Shown in pieces: positions 25,579 to 36,600 of a stretch of DNA of 64,000 bases. Position 1 is the first letter of the stretch. Each line of letters starts with the position of its first letter. The DNA comes from Lutimaribacter_A marinistellae (GTDB taxonomy: Bacteria > Pseudomonadota > Alphaproteobacteria > Rhodobacterales > Rhodobacteraceae): NCBI RefSeq assembly GCF_042648365.1, contig NZ_JBHRXI010000010.1:558001-622000 (forward strand). Reading direction: 5' to 3'. Both the position numbers and the translations under genes were made by a program. Under the pieces are notes generated by a model. That model was not told the DNA's origin, made no database searches, and saw nothing but the letters and a program-made list of their open reading frames with translations.

Positions 25579-28500
25579 CTACTGTCGCGGGATGGCCGTG
25601 ACCAGCGCGCTGTCAGTCGCGATCCCGCAGGCGAGGCCCGTGGCATCCTGCGCGCGAAGGGTCACCGTGTAGGTTCCCGGATCGGCATAGCCGTGACGCA
25701 CGACGGCGCCCGCCGCCTCGGCCCCGTCGCCAAAAGCCCAGCTGACCCGGACCCCCTGCCCGTCGGGATCGGAGGTGTCGCTGGCGTCGAACCGGAGAAT
25801 GTCATGCGCCGCGCCGGTCATGACCTTGCGATCCGGCCCGGCATCGACCAAGGGCGGTGCGTTGACCAGAACGCGCGCGTCATCCGTGCCGATGTCGCAC
25901 CCCTGCGCGCCGCTGTCATCGCGAACGCGCAGGCGAACCCGCAGGTCGGTCGGCGAGTCGAAGATGCGTTCGACCCGCGCACCGGTCAAGATGACACCGT
26001 CGCTGAACTCCCAGCTCCATTCGCGCAGGTCGCCATCGAGATCGCCCGAGGCGCCCGCGTCGAATACGACGACCTCTCCCGGGCAGACAACGCGGTCGGG
26101 TCCGGCAAGGGCAGTCGGCGGGGCGTTCACCCGCACATATGTTTCCTCGGCCCGGCGGCTGCTCAGCAGGCCCTGACCGTCATCCATAACGACCTGAACC
26201 GGGTAAAGCCCCGGCCGGTCGAACGCGTGAGAAACCTCTGCCCCCTCGGCGGTGGATCCGTCCCCAAAGGACCACGAGACCGCGACATTGCCATCCGCCG
26301 CCGCCGACCACGGCAGGGACTGGCCCGGGCAGACCGCGCCGCTTTCGGCAAGCCCGGCCACCGGGGCCGGGGTTACGCGGATCTCGCGGGTCATGTCCGC
26401 GACAGAGTTGCCGACGCCCGCATCGTCGGTAACGCGCAGCATCACGGTGTAGGTGCCCGGTTGCGTGTAGCGATGCGTCGTTTGCACCTCGTTCCCGGTG
26501 GCTCCGTCGCCGAATTCCCAGTCAAAGCGCAGGATGGCACCGTCGGAATCGCTGGTCTCGCGCCCGTCGAACCGAACGACCTGTCCGACGGCGACCTCGT
26601 CCGGGATGTCCATTTCGGGCTGCGGGGCCGCGTTGACGACGACCTTGCGACGCACCTCAAGTGCGCTGCACCCTCGGGTGCCGCCGGTCAGGTCGGTGGA
26701 CAGCGTCACGAAATACTCGCCAGGTTCTTCGAAGACATGGGCTACATCCTGCCCTTCGGCCGTACCGCCGTCGGAAAAGCTCCACCGGAACCCCGTCGCT
26801 TCGGCCCCGCCCAGCTGTGTCAGACCGGCGGAAAACGTGGCCTCCATCCCGGCTGCTGCGCGGTCCGACCCGAGGATGGCCAGTTCGGGCGCCGCGATCA
26901 CCGTGTATTTCGCGGTGTCGCTGTCGAGCGGGCTACAGGCCCCGATCGCGTCCCCGGTGATGGTGAGCGTCACGGTGTAATCCCCCGGACGCTTGAAGAC
27001 GTGAACGGGCGTGTCACCGCTGGCGCCGTTACCGTCCCCAAAGGTCCAGGCAAAAGCGTTCACCGCGCCATCCGCATCGGTCGAGGCAGACCCGTCGAAG
27101 CGAATGCGCTGATTGGAGCAGACCACGCGGTCCGGTCCGGCATCGGCGATCGGCCCCTCGCGGACAAGGGCGGCGATCCGGTCGAGCGCCGTTCCATAGT
27201 CGCTGCCGGTTTCGTTGCGGATGCGCAGCGTCACAGGGTAGACGCCCGGTCGCTCATAGGTCTTTGACGGGTTGATGAGATCGGAACCGGTTCCGTCGCC
27301 GAAATCCCATTCATAGGCAAGAAGACCGCCATCGGGATCGAAGCTGCCGGAGGCATCGAACAGGATCGCCTCGCCCGAGCAGGTTTCGCGATTGCCCCCT
27401 GCATCGGCCACGGGCCGGGCAAGGATCGTCACCGTGGTCGCATCGATGGCACGGGCGTTGGACAGGCCGGTCCCGTCATCGACGCGCAAGGTCACGGGAA
27501 AGATGCCCGAGCGCGGATAGACATGGGTGACTTCGCGCCCCATGACAGGGTCCGATCCATCACCGAAATCCCAAGTGTAGATCAAGGCATCCCCATCCGC
27601 GTCAGACGAACCGGAGCCGTCGAACGAGACATAAAGGCTATCGGTTTCGAGGGCCGGACCGGCCTCGGCCACAGGAGCATGGTTGACCCGGATCGTCACA
27701 TCGTCGGTGGCCGTGCTGTTGGCCACGCCAGCATCGTCGGCGACGACAAGTTGCGCGGACCAGACGCCCGGCGTCGGATAGGCACGTTCGACGGTACGCG
27801 CCTCGAGCGCGCCGCCAAGGTCGTCGAACTCCCAGCGAAAAGCCGCGACCCGCCCATCGGGATCGAAACTCTGCCCTGCGTCGAGGGTCACCGTATCACC
27901 CGGAGCGATCAGCCGGTCCGCGCCCGCAATCGCCACGGGCGGAGCGTTGACGGTGATAAGCACCTCGGCTTCGTCCTCGGCCGGATCGGCGCTGAAATCG
28001 TCTCGGACCCGCAGCCTGACCCGGTGCAACCCGGGCTCCGCGATGCTGTGGGCCGCCCGCAGGCCTGGCGCGCTTTGCCCGTTCGGGAATGTCCAGAAAT
28101 ACTCCGTCACCTCGCCGTCGGGATCAATCGAGGCGCGGCCCGACACGATGAACTCGTCGCCCGGTGCCACGGTCTGCGGCGGTCCTGCATCTGCGATCGG
28201 GGCGGCATTGACCGTGACCTTCATCGTGTCGCGATCGGTATTGAGCGGTGCGCCACTGTCGTCGCGTACGACAAGCGCCACCTCGTACGTGCCGGGGCGG
28301 CGATAAGCATGGGTCACGCTTTGTCCTGACGCCGTGGCGCCGTCGCCGAAACTCCAGGTCCATTCGGTTACGCTCCCATCCGGATCGACCGATCCGCCGC
28401 CATCGAAACGGATTTCGGACGCGGTGACGAACTGATCGGGCCCTGCCTCGGCGACCGGGGCGGCATCGACCCGGACAACCCTTGTGGCCGACTGGATGGC

Positions 28501-30441
28501 CGAGGCGGTGCCGCTGTCATCCTCGACCGTAAGGGTCACGGTATAGTCGCCCGGTCGCGTCCACGCGTAATCGACCAACGGCCCCTCGCCCACCGCGCCA
28601 TCGCCGAAATCCCAGATGTAGGACAGGATCTGCCCGTCGCGATCCACCGTTGCGGACCCGTCGAGGAGCGCGACCTCGGAGACCGATACCGGTCGGGCGG
28701 GAATGGTGAAACTCGGCTCGGGCGGGTCGTTCACCTCGACCAGCATCCCGTCCGTCGCGCTGTTATTGGTCACGCCGCTGCCATCCATCACGGTCAACAG
28801 CACGCGGTAGGCGCCGGATTGCCGGTAACGGTGGGTGACGGTGGCCCCCTCCAGCACCGTGCCATCGCCCATGTCCCAGCGATATCTGTCGATCAGCCCA
28901 TCGACATCGTAGCTTGCCGCGGCCGAAACGGTGACCGCCTGTCCGACAACGGCAGTCTGATCCGTGCCGGCCTCGGCCACCGGGGGGAAATTCACGACAA
29001 CCCGACGAACAGCCGTGCCAAAGTCGCAGGGGTGATCGCTGTCATCCTCGACACGCAGCACTGCACGGTACTGGCCGGGTTGAGCATAGACGTGGCTGGC
29101 TTGGGCTCCTTCGGCCCGCGCGCCGTCTCCGAAGGACCATTTGTACCGCGTGATAGGGCTGTCCGAGGCCTGCGACGCCGCGCCGTCGAACGCAACAGGC
29201 TGGCCCGGCGCGACCACGATATCCGACCCCGCAACGGCGACCGGTGCATTGCGCACATGCACCGGGATGTCGATTGCATCGCCACGGCCAGGCCGGCTGC
29301 CCGGTTCGAGGATCTCCAGCCGAGCGGCGTAGCGTCCCGGCTCGGCATAGCGATGCGCGATCACCGGCTCTGACGACGTGTTGCCATCGCCGAAACGCCA
29401 CAGGTAGGCTAGCGGCGTCAGCCCGGAGGAGGCGCTCGCGTCGAAGGCGACAGAGCGGCAATCCGCAAGCGGCCGCCCGGTGCCCACCGCAATGGGACGT
29501 GGCGGAACCGGAGAGCGCATGGGCGGCATGTTCAGTGGGACGGGCTGCCCCGCGCCATCGAAGACAGCCAGTGTCACGTCGTTGGGCGTCTCGAAACCTC
29601 CCTGCAGGCTGATGGCGAGGTTCGTCTCGTCCGTCTCGACGATATCCGAGGCCCAGATATCCTGGCCCGAGATGCGAAGCGGCATATCCGCAAAATCGGT
29701 GACAATTGCCAGATCGCCATTGGCGCCATCGAAACTCTGCACCGTGTAGGGGCCGGGGGTTTCTGGCGTGAACCAGACCTGCGTCGCCGACCGGTTCGCC
29801 GACCAGCGCACGGTCGGACGATAGGAGAACATCTCCAGCTCTTCGGGTTTGCGGTCACGTTCACGGGCGAGGCTGACACCAAGCGAATAGCCGTTGCCAT
29901 CATTGCCGCGCGAGCCTTGTACATCGATGCGGAACCAGGCGCGATCGCCGATCACCTCACCCTGGCGGGCACGAACGGCCGTCAGCACGACCCAGCGGCC
30001 ATTGCTTTCGGGGTCCGAGCCCCATGTTTTTTCTTCGAGGATTTCGCCGGGCTCCGTCACCGGATCGTTGGGCACAAGCCGCGGCTCGCGCGCGCCATCC
30101 TCGACCGGTTGCGGGCGGTCGGCCGCAGAAAAGGCTCCGGCGCCGCCAAACAGGCGAAAGGTCGTTTCGCTATCTGCGGGACCGCCATAGGTGAAATCGC
30201 CTGCACCGCGCGTTTCGGGATCGAAAAGGCGAACATAGACGCGGTCGCGCAGATCGGCCGGGACGGAAAAGAACACCTGCTCGCGCCGGTCTGTGTCTCC
30301 CTCGCGGCTGGGTGCCTGCGGGCCATAGACGACGAGCATGCCCTCGGCTGCCGTACCTCCCTGCTGGGCAGCCCCCGTGCCGCCGAGCGCAGCCAGCCCC
30401 AGAGCCAGCGTTGCCGCTGTCCACTTGCCTACCGAGCGCAT
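25579..30441 (-). CDS. Giant secreted protein with 15 PKD repeats
   Basis: A 1620-residue protein with a signal peptide (TAATLALGLAALGGTGAA, cleavage near residue 25), a ~280-residue N-terminal domain of unknown type, then 15 PKD domains from about residue 310 to the end, ~87 residues each. Each shows the PKD core WxFGDG or a variant (two degenerate: WTFPNGQS and WEFDDLGG) followed by HxYxxPGxYxVxL. Several later repeats have Cys pairs suited to periplasmic disulfides. No transmembrane anchor, LPXTG, autotransporter barrel or type I secretion signal is seen, so it is probably periplasmic or released. PKD domains are beta-sandwich modules in protein or glycan binding. It lies 44 bp after the FecR gene and before the cyclase; a sensory or adhesive role is inferred. 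Confidence 0.88.
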   Translation of the reverse strand: MRSVGKWTAATLALGLAALGGTGAAQQGGTAAEGMLVVYGPQAPSREGDTDRREQVFFSVPADLRDRVYVRLFDPETRGAGDFTYGGPADSETTFRLFGGAGAFSAADRPQPVEDGAREPRLVPNDPVTEPGEILEEKTWGSDPESNGRWVVLTAVRARQGEVIGDRAWFRIDVQGSRGNDGNGYSLGVSLARERDRKPEELEMFSYRPTVRWSANRSATQVWFTPETPGPYTVQSFDGANGDLAIVTDFADMPLRISGQDIWASDIVETDETNLAISLQGGFETPNDVTLAVFDGAGQPVPLNMPPMRSPVPPRPIAVGTGRPLADCRSVAFDASASSGLTPLAYLWRFGDGNTSSEPVIAHRYAEPGRYAARLEILEPGSRPGRGDAIDIPVHVRNAPVAVAGSDIVVAPGQPVAFDGAASQASDSPITRYKWSFGDGARAEGAQASHVYAQPGQYRAVLRVEDDSDHPCDFGTAVRRVVVNFPPVAEAGTDQTAVVGQAVTVSAAASYDVDGLIDRYRWDMGDGTVLEGATVTHRYRQSGAYRVLLTVMDGSGVTNNSATDGMLVEVNDPPEPSFTIPARPVSVSEVALLDGSATVDRDGQILSYIWDFGDGAVGEGPLVDYAWTRPGDYTVTLTVEDDSGTASAIQSATRVVRVDAAPVAEAGPDQFVTASEIRFDGGGSVDPDGSVTEWTWSFGDGATASGQSVTHAYRRPGTYEVALVVRDDSGAPLNTDRDTMKVTVNAAPIADAGPPQTVAPGDEFIVSGRASIDPDGEVTEYFWTFPNGQSAPGLRAAHSIAEPGLHRVRLRVRDDFSADPAEDEAEVLITVNAPPVAIAGADRLIAPGDTVTLDAGQSFDPDGRVAAFRWEFDDLGGALEARTVERAYPTPGVWSAQLVVADDAGVANSTATDDVTIRVNHAPVAEAGPALETDSLYVSFDGSGSSDADGDALIYTWDFGDGSDPVMGREVTHVYPRSGIFPVTLRVDDGTGLSNARAIDATTVTILARPVADAGGNRETCSGEAILFDASGSFDPDGGLLAYEWDFGDGTGSDLINPSKTYERPGVYPVTLRIRNETGSDYGTALDRIAALVREGPIADAGPDRVVCSNQRIRFDGSASTDADGAVNAFAWTFGDGNGASGDTPVHVFKRPGDYTVTLTITGDAIGACSPLDSDTAKYTVIAAPELAILGSDRAAAGMEATFSAGLTQLGGAEATGFRWSFSDGGTAEGQDVAHVFEEPGEYFVTLSTDLTGGTRGCSALEVRRKVVVNAAPQPEMDIPDEVAVGQVVRFDGRETSDSDGAILRFDWEFGDGATGNEVQTTHRYTQPGTYTVMLRVTDDAGVGNSVADMTREIRVTPAPVAGLAESGAVCPGQSLPWSAAADGNVAVSWSFGDGSTAEGAEVSHAFDRPGLYPVQVVMDDGQGLLSSRRAEETYVRVNAPPTALAGPDRVVCPGEVVVFDAGASGDLDGDLREWSWEFSDGVILTGARVERIFDSPTDLRVRLRVRDDSGAQGCDIGTDDARVLVNAPPLVDAGPDRKVMTGAAHDILRFDASDTSDPDGQGVRVSWAFGDGAEAAGAVVRHGYADPGTYTVTLRAQDATGLACGIATDSALVTAIPRQ

Positions 30442-30485
30442 CCGTCATACCTCCGTTGCCTTCCGGTGCCCCCAGCCGGCATCAC

Positions 30486-32867
30486 TCATTCAAACGCGGC
30501 ATTGCCCGCGTAGTCCTCGATCATCACTTCGATCAGTTCCAACGCGCCGGGTTCGGCCGGCAACACGGCGCGGCACAGGCCCGAGCCCGCATCGCAGCGC
30601 AGGAAACCTTCGACTTCGGCCCCGCCCACGGTGAGCAGGAAGGGCTGCGCCTGCCGCAGGCCCGAAGCGTCGCGTGCCTCGACCTCCAGCCGGATCGGAC
30701 CGGCATCCCCCTTGGGCCTGCTCAAATCCACGCGCAGGATCTCGGGCGGGTCGATGTCATAGAGCGTCGACAGCGTTACGGCGCCGACGTTGCCGACCGC
30801 ATCCGTCGCGATCAGTTCAAACACGTTCTGCCCCGGTTTCAGGGTCACCGACAGATCGAACCGTTCATCTTCCAACGCAACCGGTGTGCCGTTCAAAGAC
30901 AGGCGCACTGCGCCGGGGACGTTGCCGGAAAGGGTCAGGTCGTTCTCGGCCGTCGCGCGCGGCGGCGGCAGATCCAGTAGAACCTCGGGCGCGATGCTGT
31001 CGCGCAGGGCGGCAAAGCCAAGTTGCCCCTCGACCGAGCCGTCGGGCGCGAGGATCTCGATCCTGTATGCCCGCTCCGCCTCGTCGACAGGCACCGTGAA
31101 GCTGATCGACCCGCCGGTTTCCACCTTGGTCGAAACAACCTCGGCCCCGCTGCCATCCCGGACCACCACCGGGGCACCGGCGAGTGCGGTGCTGCTGGCG
31201 CTTACCGAGAGTTGGTCGGAGCGCGTGGCAAGCGCCGCGCCCGCGCGCGGGATGTCGTCCGACAGCGCGATCGCGATATCGGCTGCGGGCCGGTACACCA
31301 CTGTTTGCACGCGCCGTGTGACATTGCCCGCCGGATCGGTCGCAACGACTGCAATCGTGTTCTCACCCGGCTGCAACTCGACCTCGCTGACAAACGACCC
31401 ATCAGCCCCGGCGCTCAACGACCTGCCATTCAGGATGAGCGTCACGTCAAGCTCGGTTGCGCCCAGAACCTCGACCATCGGCGCGGCAAGAACGGCGCCG
31501 GATGCGGGCGACAGCACGGTCAGGAAGGGCGGCGTGTCGTCCAGCCGCAGGGTGAAGTCCTGCGCGGTGCTCCACTCTCCGGGCAAACCCAACCGATCCA
31601 GGGCAGCCACGCGCCAATGGTATCGCGCAGGCGGCAGATCCACGGCAAAGCCGGTTTCACGGATCCCCCATTCCGAAACCTGCATCTGGTTGAAGCCGGG
31701 ATCGAGCGCGACTTCGAGCCAATATCCCTCGGCCCCGTCGAATTGCTGCCATTCAAGGGGCGCGGTCCCTGTGTAGATGATCTCTCCCACCTCGGGCGCG
31801 GTGAGCAAGACGCTGTCGAGCACTTGCGCCCGCTGCGCCCCGGTGGCATCGATTACCAGCCCTTCGTTGGCACCGACGGCGATGGTCCGGCCATCCTTTT
31901 CGATAGCCAGTTCGGGCTGGTCGTAATTGACGAATTTCGCGCTGCCGCCTTCGTTCTTGATCCAGAAATCGGCGGAGTTCGTGGTCGTCTCGATCCCCGG
32001 CACATCGATCTCGAACGTGGCCTTTTCGGAAAGCTGGTTGAGCAGCGCGTAGAAGTCGCCATTGGCAAGCGACACCTTGGTGACCTCATGCCCGGTCAGC
32101 GGGTCCGAGCGCATGCGTTGGATCGTGGCGTTCGAATTCGGGTTGAGCCGCAACCGGCTGAGATCGCGAAAGGTGATCTGCGTGGTGCTGGCAGAGAGGG
32201 TGCGCACGCGCTCGAATTCGACAAGGATGTCGTTCAGTTCGCGGTCCGACCATGCCGGCTCTACCGGTGCGCGGCCTTCGACGGCACCCTGCACGTCCGA
32301 GACGACCGCCTCGGCCGACCGGTCGCGTTGAGCGATCGCGATGTCGAGCGCATCGCGCGCGTAATCCGTGGCGACTCCGGCGAAAGAGACGACCTCGCGC
32401 CACTCGCCCTTTTCCCGTTCGGTGATCGCCTGATCGCGATTGGCAATGGCGTTGCCGATCTCTTCGGGCGCAAAGATGCGCGCGCCCTCGGCATTGGCGG
32501 CCTGTATCGCCCGAAGCGAGGTCAGCAGCGCCTCGTCGGCGGCAAAGACCTGCTTGACCGGCATCCGCAGCTCCGTTCCCGGCCGCAGCTCGGCTGGCGA
32601 GGCGATACCGTTCAAGGCAAGAACCGCTGGCCACAGATCAGGATCGCGCAAATGCTGCCCGACCACGCCCCTGATCGTGTCCGTTTCGCTGAAACGCACA
32701 ATTTCGAGCGGTGCGTCCATCGGGTCGGTTTCGGCAGTGAGCGCCGCAGCACAGAACACAAGCGCAGTGGCCCCCGCCAACCTGCGCAGTAAGGGACCAA
32801 GGACCGGTCTGGCCGATATCGGTGATCTGTTCCTTTCCATAATGGCGTCAGTCCCAAAGGGCAGCAT
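30486..32867 (-). CDS. Secreted LysM-FecR-Ig-like domain protein
   Basis: A 793-residue protein. Residues ~25-46 are a signal peptide (LAGATALVFCAAALTA). Residues ~55-105 resemble a LysM peptidoglycan-binding motif (TIRGVVGQHLRDPDLWPAVL ... LRPGTELRMPV). Residues ~215-330 are a FecR-like domain, ending ADFWIKNEGGSAKF and GRTIAVGANEGLVI. Then come a fibronectin-III-like module (YHWRVAALDRLG, residues ~350-450) and several bacterial Ig-like modules (LQPGENTIAVVATDPAGNV and LKPGQNVFELIATDAVGNV). No sigma/anti-sigma pair is adjacent, so this FecR domain is used structurally or as a sensor, not as in iron-citrate signalling. It heads the FecR-PKD-cyclase gene set. ATG at 32840 is an alternative start. 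Confidence 0.83.
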   Translation of the reverse strand: MLPFGTDAIMERNRSPISARPVLGPLLRRLAGATALVFCAAALTAETDPMDAPLEIVRFSETDTIRGVVGQHLRDPDLWPAVLALNGIASPAELRPGTELRMPVKQVFAADEALLTSLRAIQAANAEGARIFAPEEIGNAIANRDQAITEREKGEWREVVSFAGVATDYARDALDIAIAQRDRSAEAVVSDVQGAVEGRAPVEPAWSDRELNDILVEFERVRTLSASTTQITFRDLSRLRLNPNSNATIQRMRSDPLTGHEVTKVSLANGDFYALLNQLSEKATFEIDVPGIETTTNSADFWIKNEGGSAKFVNYDQPELAIEKDGRTIAVGANEGLVIDATGAQRAQVLDSVLLTAPEVGEIIYTGTAPLEWQQFDGAEGYWLEVALDPGFNQMQVSEWGIRETGFAVDLPPARYHWRVAALDRLGLPGEWSTAQDFTLRLDDTPPFLTVLSPASGAVLAAPMVEVLGATELDVTLILNGRSLSAGADGSFVSEVELQPGENTIAVVATDPAGNVTRRVQTVVYRPAADIAIALSDDIPRAGAALATRSDQLSVSASSTALAGAPVVVRDGSGAEVVSTKVETGGSISFTVPVDEAERAYRIEILAPDGSVEGQLGFAALRDSIAPEVLLDLPPPRATAENDLTLSGNVPGAVRLSLNGTPVALEDERFDLSVTLKPGQNVFELIATDAVGNVGAVTLSTLYDIDPPEILRVDLSRPKGDAGPIRLEVEARDASGLRQAQPFLLTVGGAEVEGFLRCDAGSGLCRAVLPAEPGALELIEVMIEDYAGNAAFE

Positions 32868-33005
32868 TAACCATGCTTCACGCCAGCCCCCGCCCCCTCA
32901 AGCGATTTGGCCGATCCGGCCTCACGCAGACAAAATAACTGCCGTAAGGTTATGCCATTTTGGCAAAATCACCAAATCCGTTCACGATCTGGAAACAGTG
33001 CGCCG

Positions 33006-33464
33006 TCACAGTGACACCGGGCGATTCCGTTTGACCGTGCGCAGCACGACATTCGTCTGGGCGCTTGCGACCGCTGGCAAGCGGAACAGGAACCCTTCGA
33101 GGAACTGGTTGTAAGCTGCCAGGTCAGCGCACAAGACGCGCAGGTGGTAATCGGATTGCCCGGTCGTGGCATAGCATTCCTGCACTTCGGGGCTGCGCTC
33201 CACTGCCCGGATGAACTCGACGATGCGGTCGGGGTCGTGACGCGTCAGGTGGACATGCACGATCGCTTCGAACCCAAGGCCCATTTCGGACGGGTTCACC
33301 ACGGCCCCGTAGCGTTCGATGACACCAGCGTCTTCGAGTGCGCGCACCCGACGCCACAACGCGGACGGAGACATGCCGACCAGATCGGCGAGGTCAGCGT
33401 TCGAAATCCGGCTGTCCTCCTGCAATCGGGTCAGGATTCTGCGGTCACGGTCATCAAGCTGCAT
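33006..33464 (-). CDS. Lrp/AsnC family transcriptional regulator
   Basis: A 152-residue regulator: helix-turn-helix in residues ~1-60 (LDDRDRRILTRLQEDSRIS and MSPSALWRRVRALEDAG) and an AsnC/RAM ligand-binding domain after residue 65, with YATTGQSDYHLRVL as the effector loop. Members bind amino acids and control their catabolism. It is divergent from the indolepyruvate oxidoreductase gene, a layout that usually means direct control of that enzyme by the amino acid it helps degrade. A perfect dyad in the shared upstream region is a candidate binding site. Confidence 0.9.
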   Translation of the reverse strand: MQLDDRDRRILTRLQEDSRISNADLADLVGMSPSALWRRVRALEDAGVIERYGAVVNPSEMGLGFEAIVHVHLTRHDPDRIVEFIRAVERSPEVQECYATTGQSDYHLRVLCADLAAYNQFLEGFLFRLPAVASAQTNVVLRTVKRNRPVSL

Positions 33465-33536
33465 CTGGAAACTCTGTTCGCAATCGAAGTGAATACCGGA
33501 TCATCTATCCGCGCGACAGCAATCAAGCAAGAAGAC

Positions 33537-33551
33537 TGGAAAGATTTTCCA
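33537..33551 (+). promoter_or_regulatory. Candidate Lrp-type operator
   Basis: Perfect inverted repeat TGGAAA-GAT-TTTCCA, 15 bp, between the divergent Lrp gene and the oxidoreductase gene, 51 bp before the latter's start. Lrp/AsnC sites are often AT-rich dyads of about this size. Binding by this Lrp is inferred from position only. Confidence 0.45.
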
Positions 33552-33602
33552 TGCGTTCCGGTCCATCTTGCCCTGATGGGAACCAGCCAGAGGATTCGCG
33601 CC

Positions 33603-36600
33603 ATGACCGCCCATGATACCGACTTCCGCACGTACCAGCTCGAGGACCGCTACACGCTGACCGAGGGGCGGGTCTTTCTGACCGGCACGCAGGCGCTGGT
33701 CCGGATCATGATGGACCAGGCGCGGCGCGACCGCGATGCCGGGCTGAACACCGCGGGTTTCGTCTCGGGCTATCGCGGCTCGCCTCTGGGCGGGCTCGAC
33801 CTGGAGATGTGGCGCGCCAAGGACCGCCTGGCCGAAGATTGTATCAAGTTCATGCCAGCCGTGAACGAGGACCTTGGCGCCACGGCCGTTCTGGGCGCGC
33901 AGCAGGCGGTTCTGGATTCGGCCTGCGAGGTCGAGGGCGTGTTTTCCATGTGGTACGGTAAGGGGCCGGGCGTGGATCGGTCTGGCGATGCGCTGAAACA
34001 CGGCAACGCCTATGGCTCCTCCCCCAAGGGCGGCGTCCTTGTCGTGGCGGGCGACGATCACGGCTGCGTCTCATCTTCGATGCCGCACCAGTCCGACGTG
34101 GCTTTCATGTCGTGGTTCATGCCGACTCTGAACCCCGCCTCGGTCGAGGAATATCTTGAATTCGGCGAATACGGTCTGGCTCTGTCGCGCTATTCCGGCA
34201 CCTGGGTCGGGTTCAAGGCGATCTCGGAAACCGTGGAAAGCGGCCGCTCGGTGGAACTGCATCCGGATCGCCAGTTCGAGCTGCCAGAGATCGAACTGCC
34301 CGCAGGCGGACTGCATGTGCGCCGCGCCGACCTGCCCTCGCCCGAGATCGAAACGCGCATCCAGCACAAGCTGCGCGCCGTTCGCGCCTTTGCCGAGGCG
34401 AACCCGATCGACCGGCGGATCTATGATATCGAGAATGCACGCTTCGGCTTCGTCACCACCGGCAAGGGGCATCTGGACCTGATGGAGGCGCTGCGACTGC
34501 TGGGGCTGGACGAAGACGCCTGCCGTCGCCTTGGCATCGACATCTACAAGGTCGGCATGGTTTGGCCCCTCGCCCGCCGTAACGCGCTGCGCTTTGTGAA
34601 GGGCAAGCAGGAGGTGCTGGTGGTCGAGGAAAAGCGCGGCATCATCGAAAGCCAGTTCAAGGAGTATTTCTATGACTGGCCCGGCGACAAACCTCACCAG
34701 ATGGTCGGCAAGTACGATGCACAGGGTGAGCCGCTCATCCCCTGGACAGGTGAGTTGAGCCCGCTGATGCTGGCCCCGATCGTAGCCGCGCGCCTCGACG
34801 CGCTTTTCCCCGAGGAAAACCTGCCTGCCAAGGCCAAGGCGCTGGTCGATCAGCCGCCACAAATCATCAACGTATCCGGCGCGACGCGCACGCCTTACTT
34901 CTGCTCCGGCTGCCCGCATAACAGCTCGACCAAGCTGCCTGAAGGCTCGCGCGCCAACAGCGGGATCGGCTGCCACGTCATGGCAAGCTGGATGAACCGC
35001 GACACCGACGGCTATGCCCAGATGGGCGGCGAAGGTGTGCCGCATGTCGTCTCTTCCATGTTCACGGGCGGCAAGCACGTGTTCCAGAACCTTGGCGAGG
35101 GGACATGGTACCACTCGGGCTCTCTGGCGATCCGTCAGGCGGTCGCGGCAGGCACCAACATCACCTACAAGATCCTCTATAACGACGCGGTCGCCATGAC
35201 CGGTGGTCAGCCGGTGGACGGCCCGGTCAGCGTGTCGGGCATCGCCCAGACCTGCCGGGCCGAAGGAGTGGAGCGCATCGCGCTGGTCTCGGATGACATC
35301 TCCAAGTTCGAAAAGGCCGACTTCCCGGCCGGGACCAGTTTCCACGACCGGTCCGACCTGATGCCGCTTCAGCGCGAGCTGCGCGAGATCGAGGGTGTCT
35401 CGGTCCTGATCTACGAACAGACCTGCGCCACCGAAAAACGTCGCCGCCGCAAGCGGGGCACGATGGAAGATCCGCCGAAATTCGCCTATATCAACGATCT
35501 GGTTTGCGAAGGCTGCGGCGATTGTTCGGTCGAGTCGAACTGCCTGAGCGTCGAGCCGAAGGAAACCCCCTTAGGTCGCAAGCGCAAGATCAACCTTTCG
35601 AGCTGCAACAAGGACTTCTCGTGCCTGAACGGGTTCTGCCCGTCTTTCGTCACGGTCGAGGGCGCGACGCGGCGCAAGCGCGAGATAAAGCTGGACCTCG
35701 CCCAGATCGAAGAGGGTCTGCCCGCGCCAACCCTGCCCGATCTGGCCGAGCCGTTCGACCTGCTGGTCACGGGCGTCGGCGGGACCGGGGTCGTCACCGT
35801 GGGTGCGCTGATCACAATGGCCGCGCACCTTGAGGGCAAGGGCTCCTCGGTGCTGGACTTCACCGGCTTCGCGCAGAAATTCGGCACCGTTCTCAGCTAC
35901 ATCCGGCTGTCCGACCGGCCCGATACGCTCAACCAGGTGCGCATCGACCAATCCGCCGCCGATGCGGTGATCGGTTGCGACATGGTGGTCAGCTCTGCAC
36001 CCAAGGCCTCGGCCCATTACCGTCCCGGAACGCGGGTGGTGCTGAACCGCGCCGAAATGCCGACCGGCGATCTGGCCCTGCGCCGTGACGCCCAGTTGAA
36101 GATCGACACACGGGAGGAGGCCGTAAGCGCCGTCGTCGGGGCCGACAACGTCAGCGGATTCGACGCCAATGCCGCAGCCGAAAAGCTGATGGGCGATGGC
36201 GTCTTTGCCAATGTCATGATGTTGGGCTACGCGTGGCAGAAGGGGCTTGTTCCAGTGTCCCACGCGGCTCTCGGTCAGGCGATCCTGCTCAACGGTGTGG
36301 CGGTCGAAAAGAACCGGCTGGCCTTTGCGGTGGGGCGCGCGATGGCCACCGATCCCGCGCGCCTCGATGGCTATGATGATCCTCAGCCCCAGGTAGAGAC
36401 CTTTGAACAGATGGTCGCCCGGCGCGCGGCCTTTCTAGAAGAGTACCAGAACGCGGCCTATGCCAAACGATACACCGCCCGGTTGGAGAAATTCCGCTCC
36501 GACATGCCCGGCGCCAGCGACGAGATGCTGCGCGCAGCGGCGCGTAACCTGTTCAAGCTGATGGCCTACAAGGATGAGTTCGAGGTGGCCCGGCTGATGA

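Noticed and set aside
25579..29520. Regularly spaced repeated sequence resembling a CRISPR or VNTR array
   Set aside because: The repeats are ~260 bp, diverged and in frame; they encode PKD domains. No short identical repeats with spacers are present.
30486..32867. Iron-citrate type FecR/FecI signalling system
   Set aside because: The FecR domain is inside a large secreted protein with no TonB receptor or ECF sigma factor nearby.
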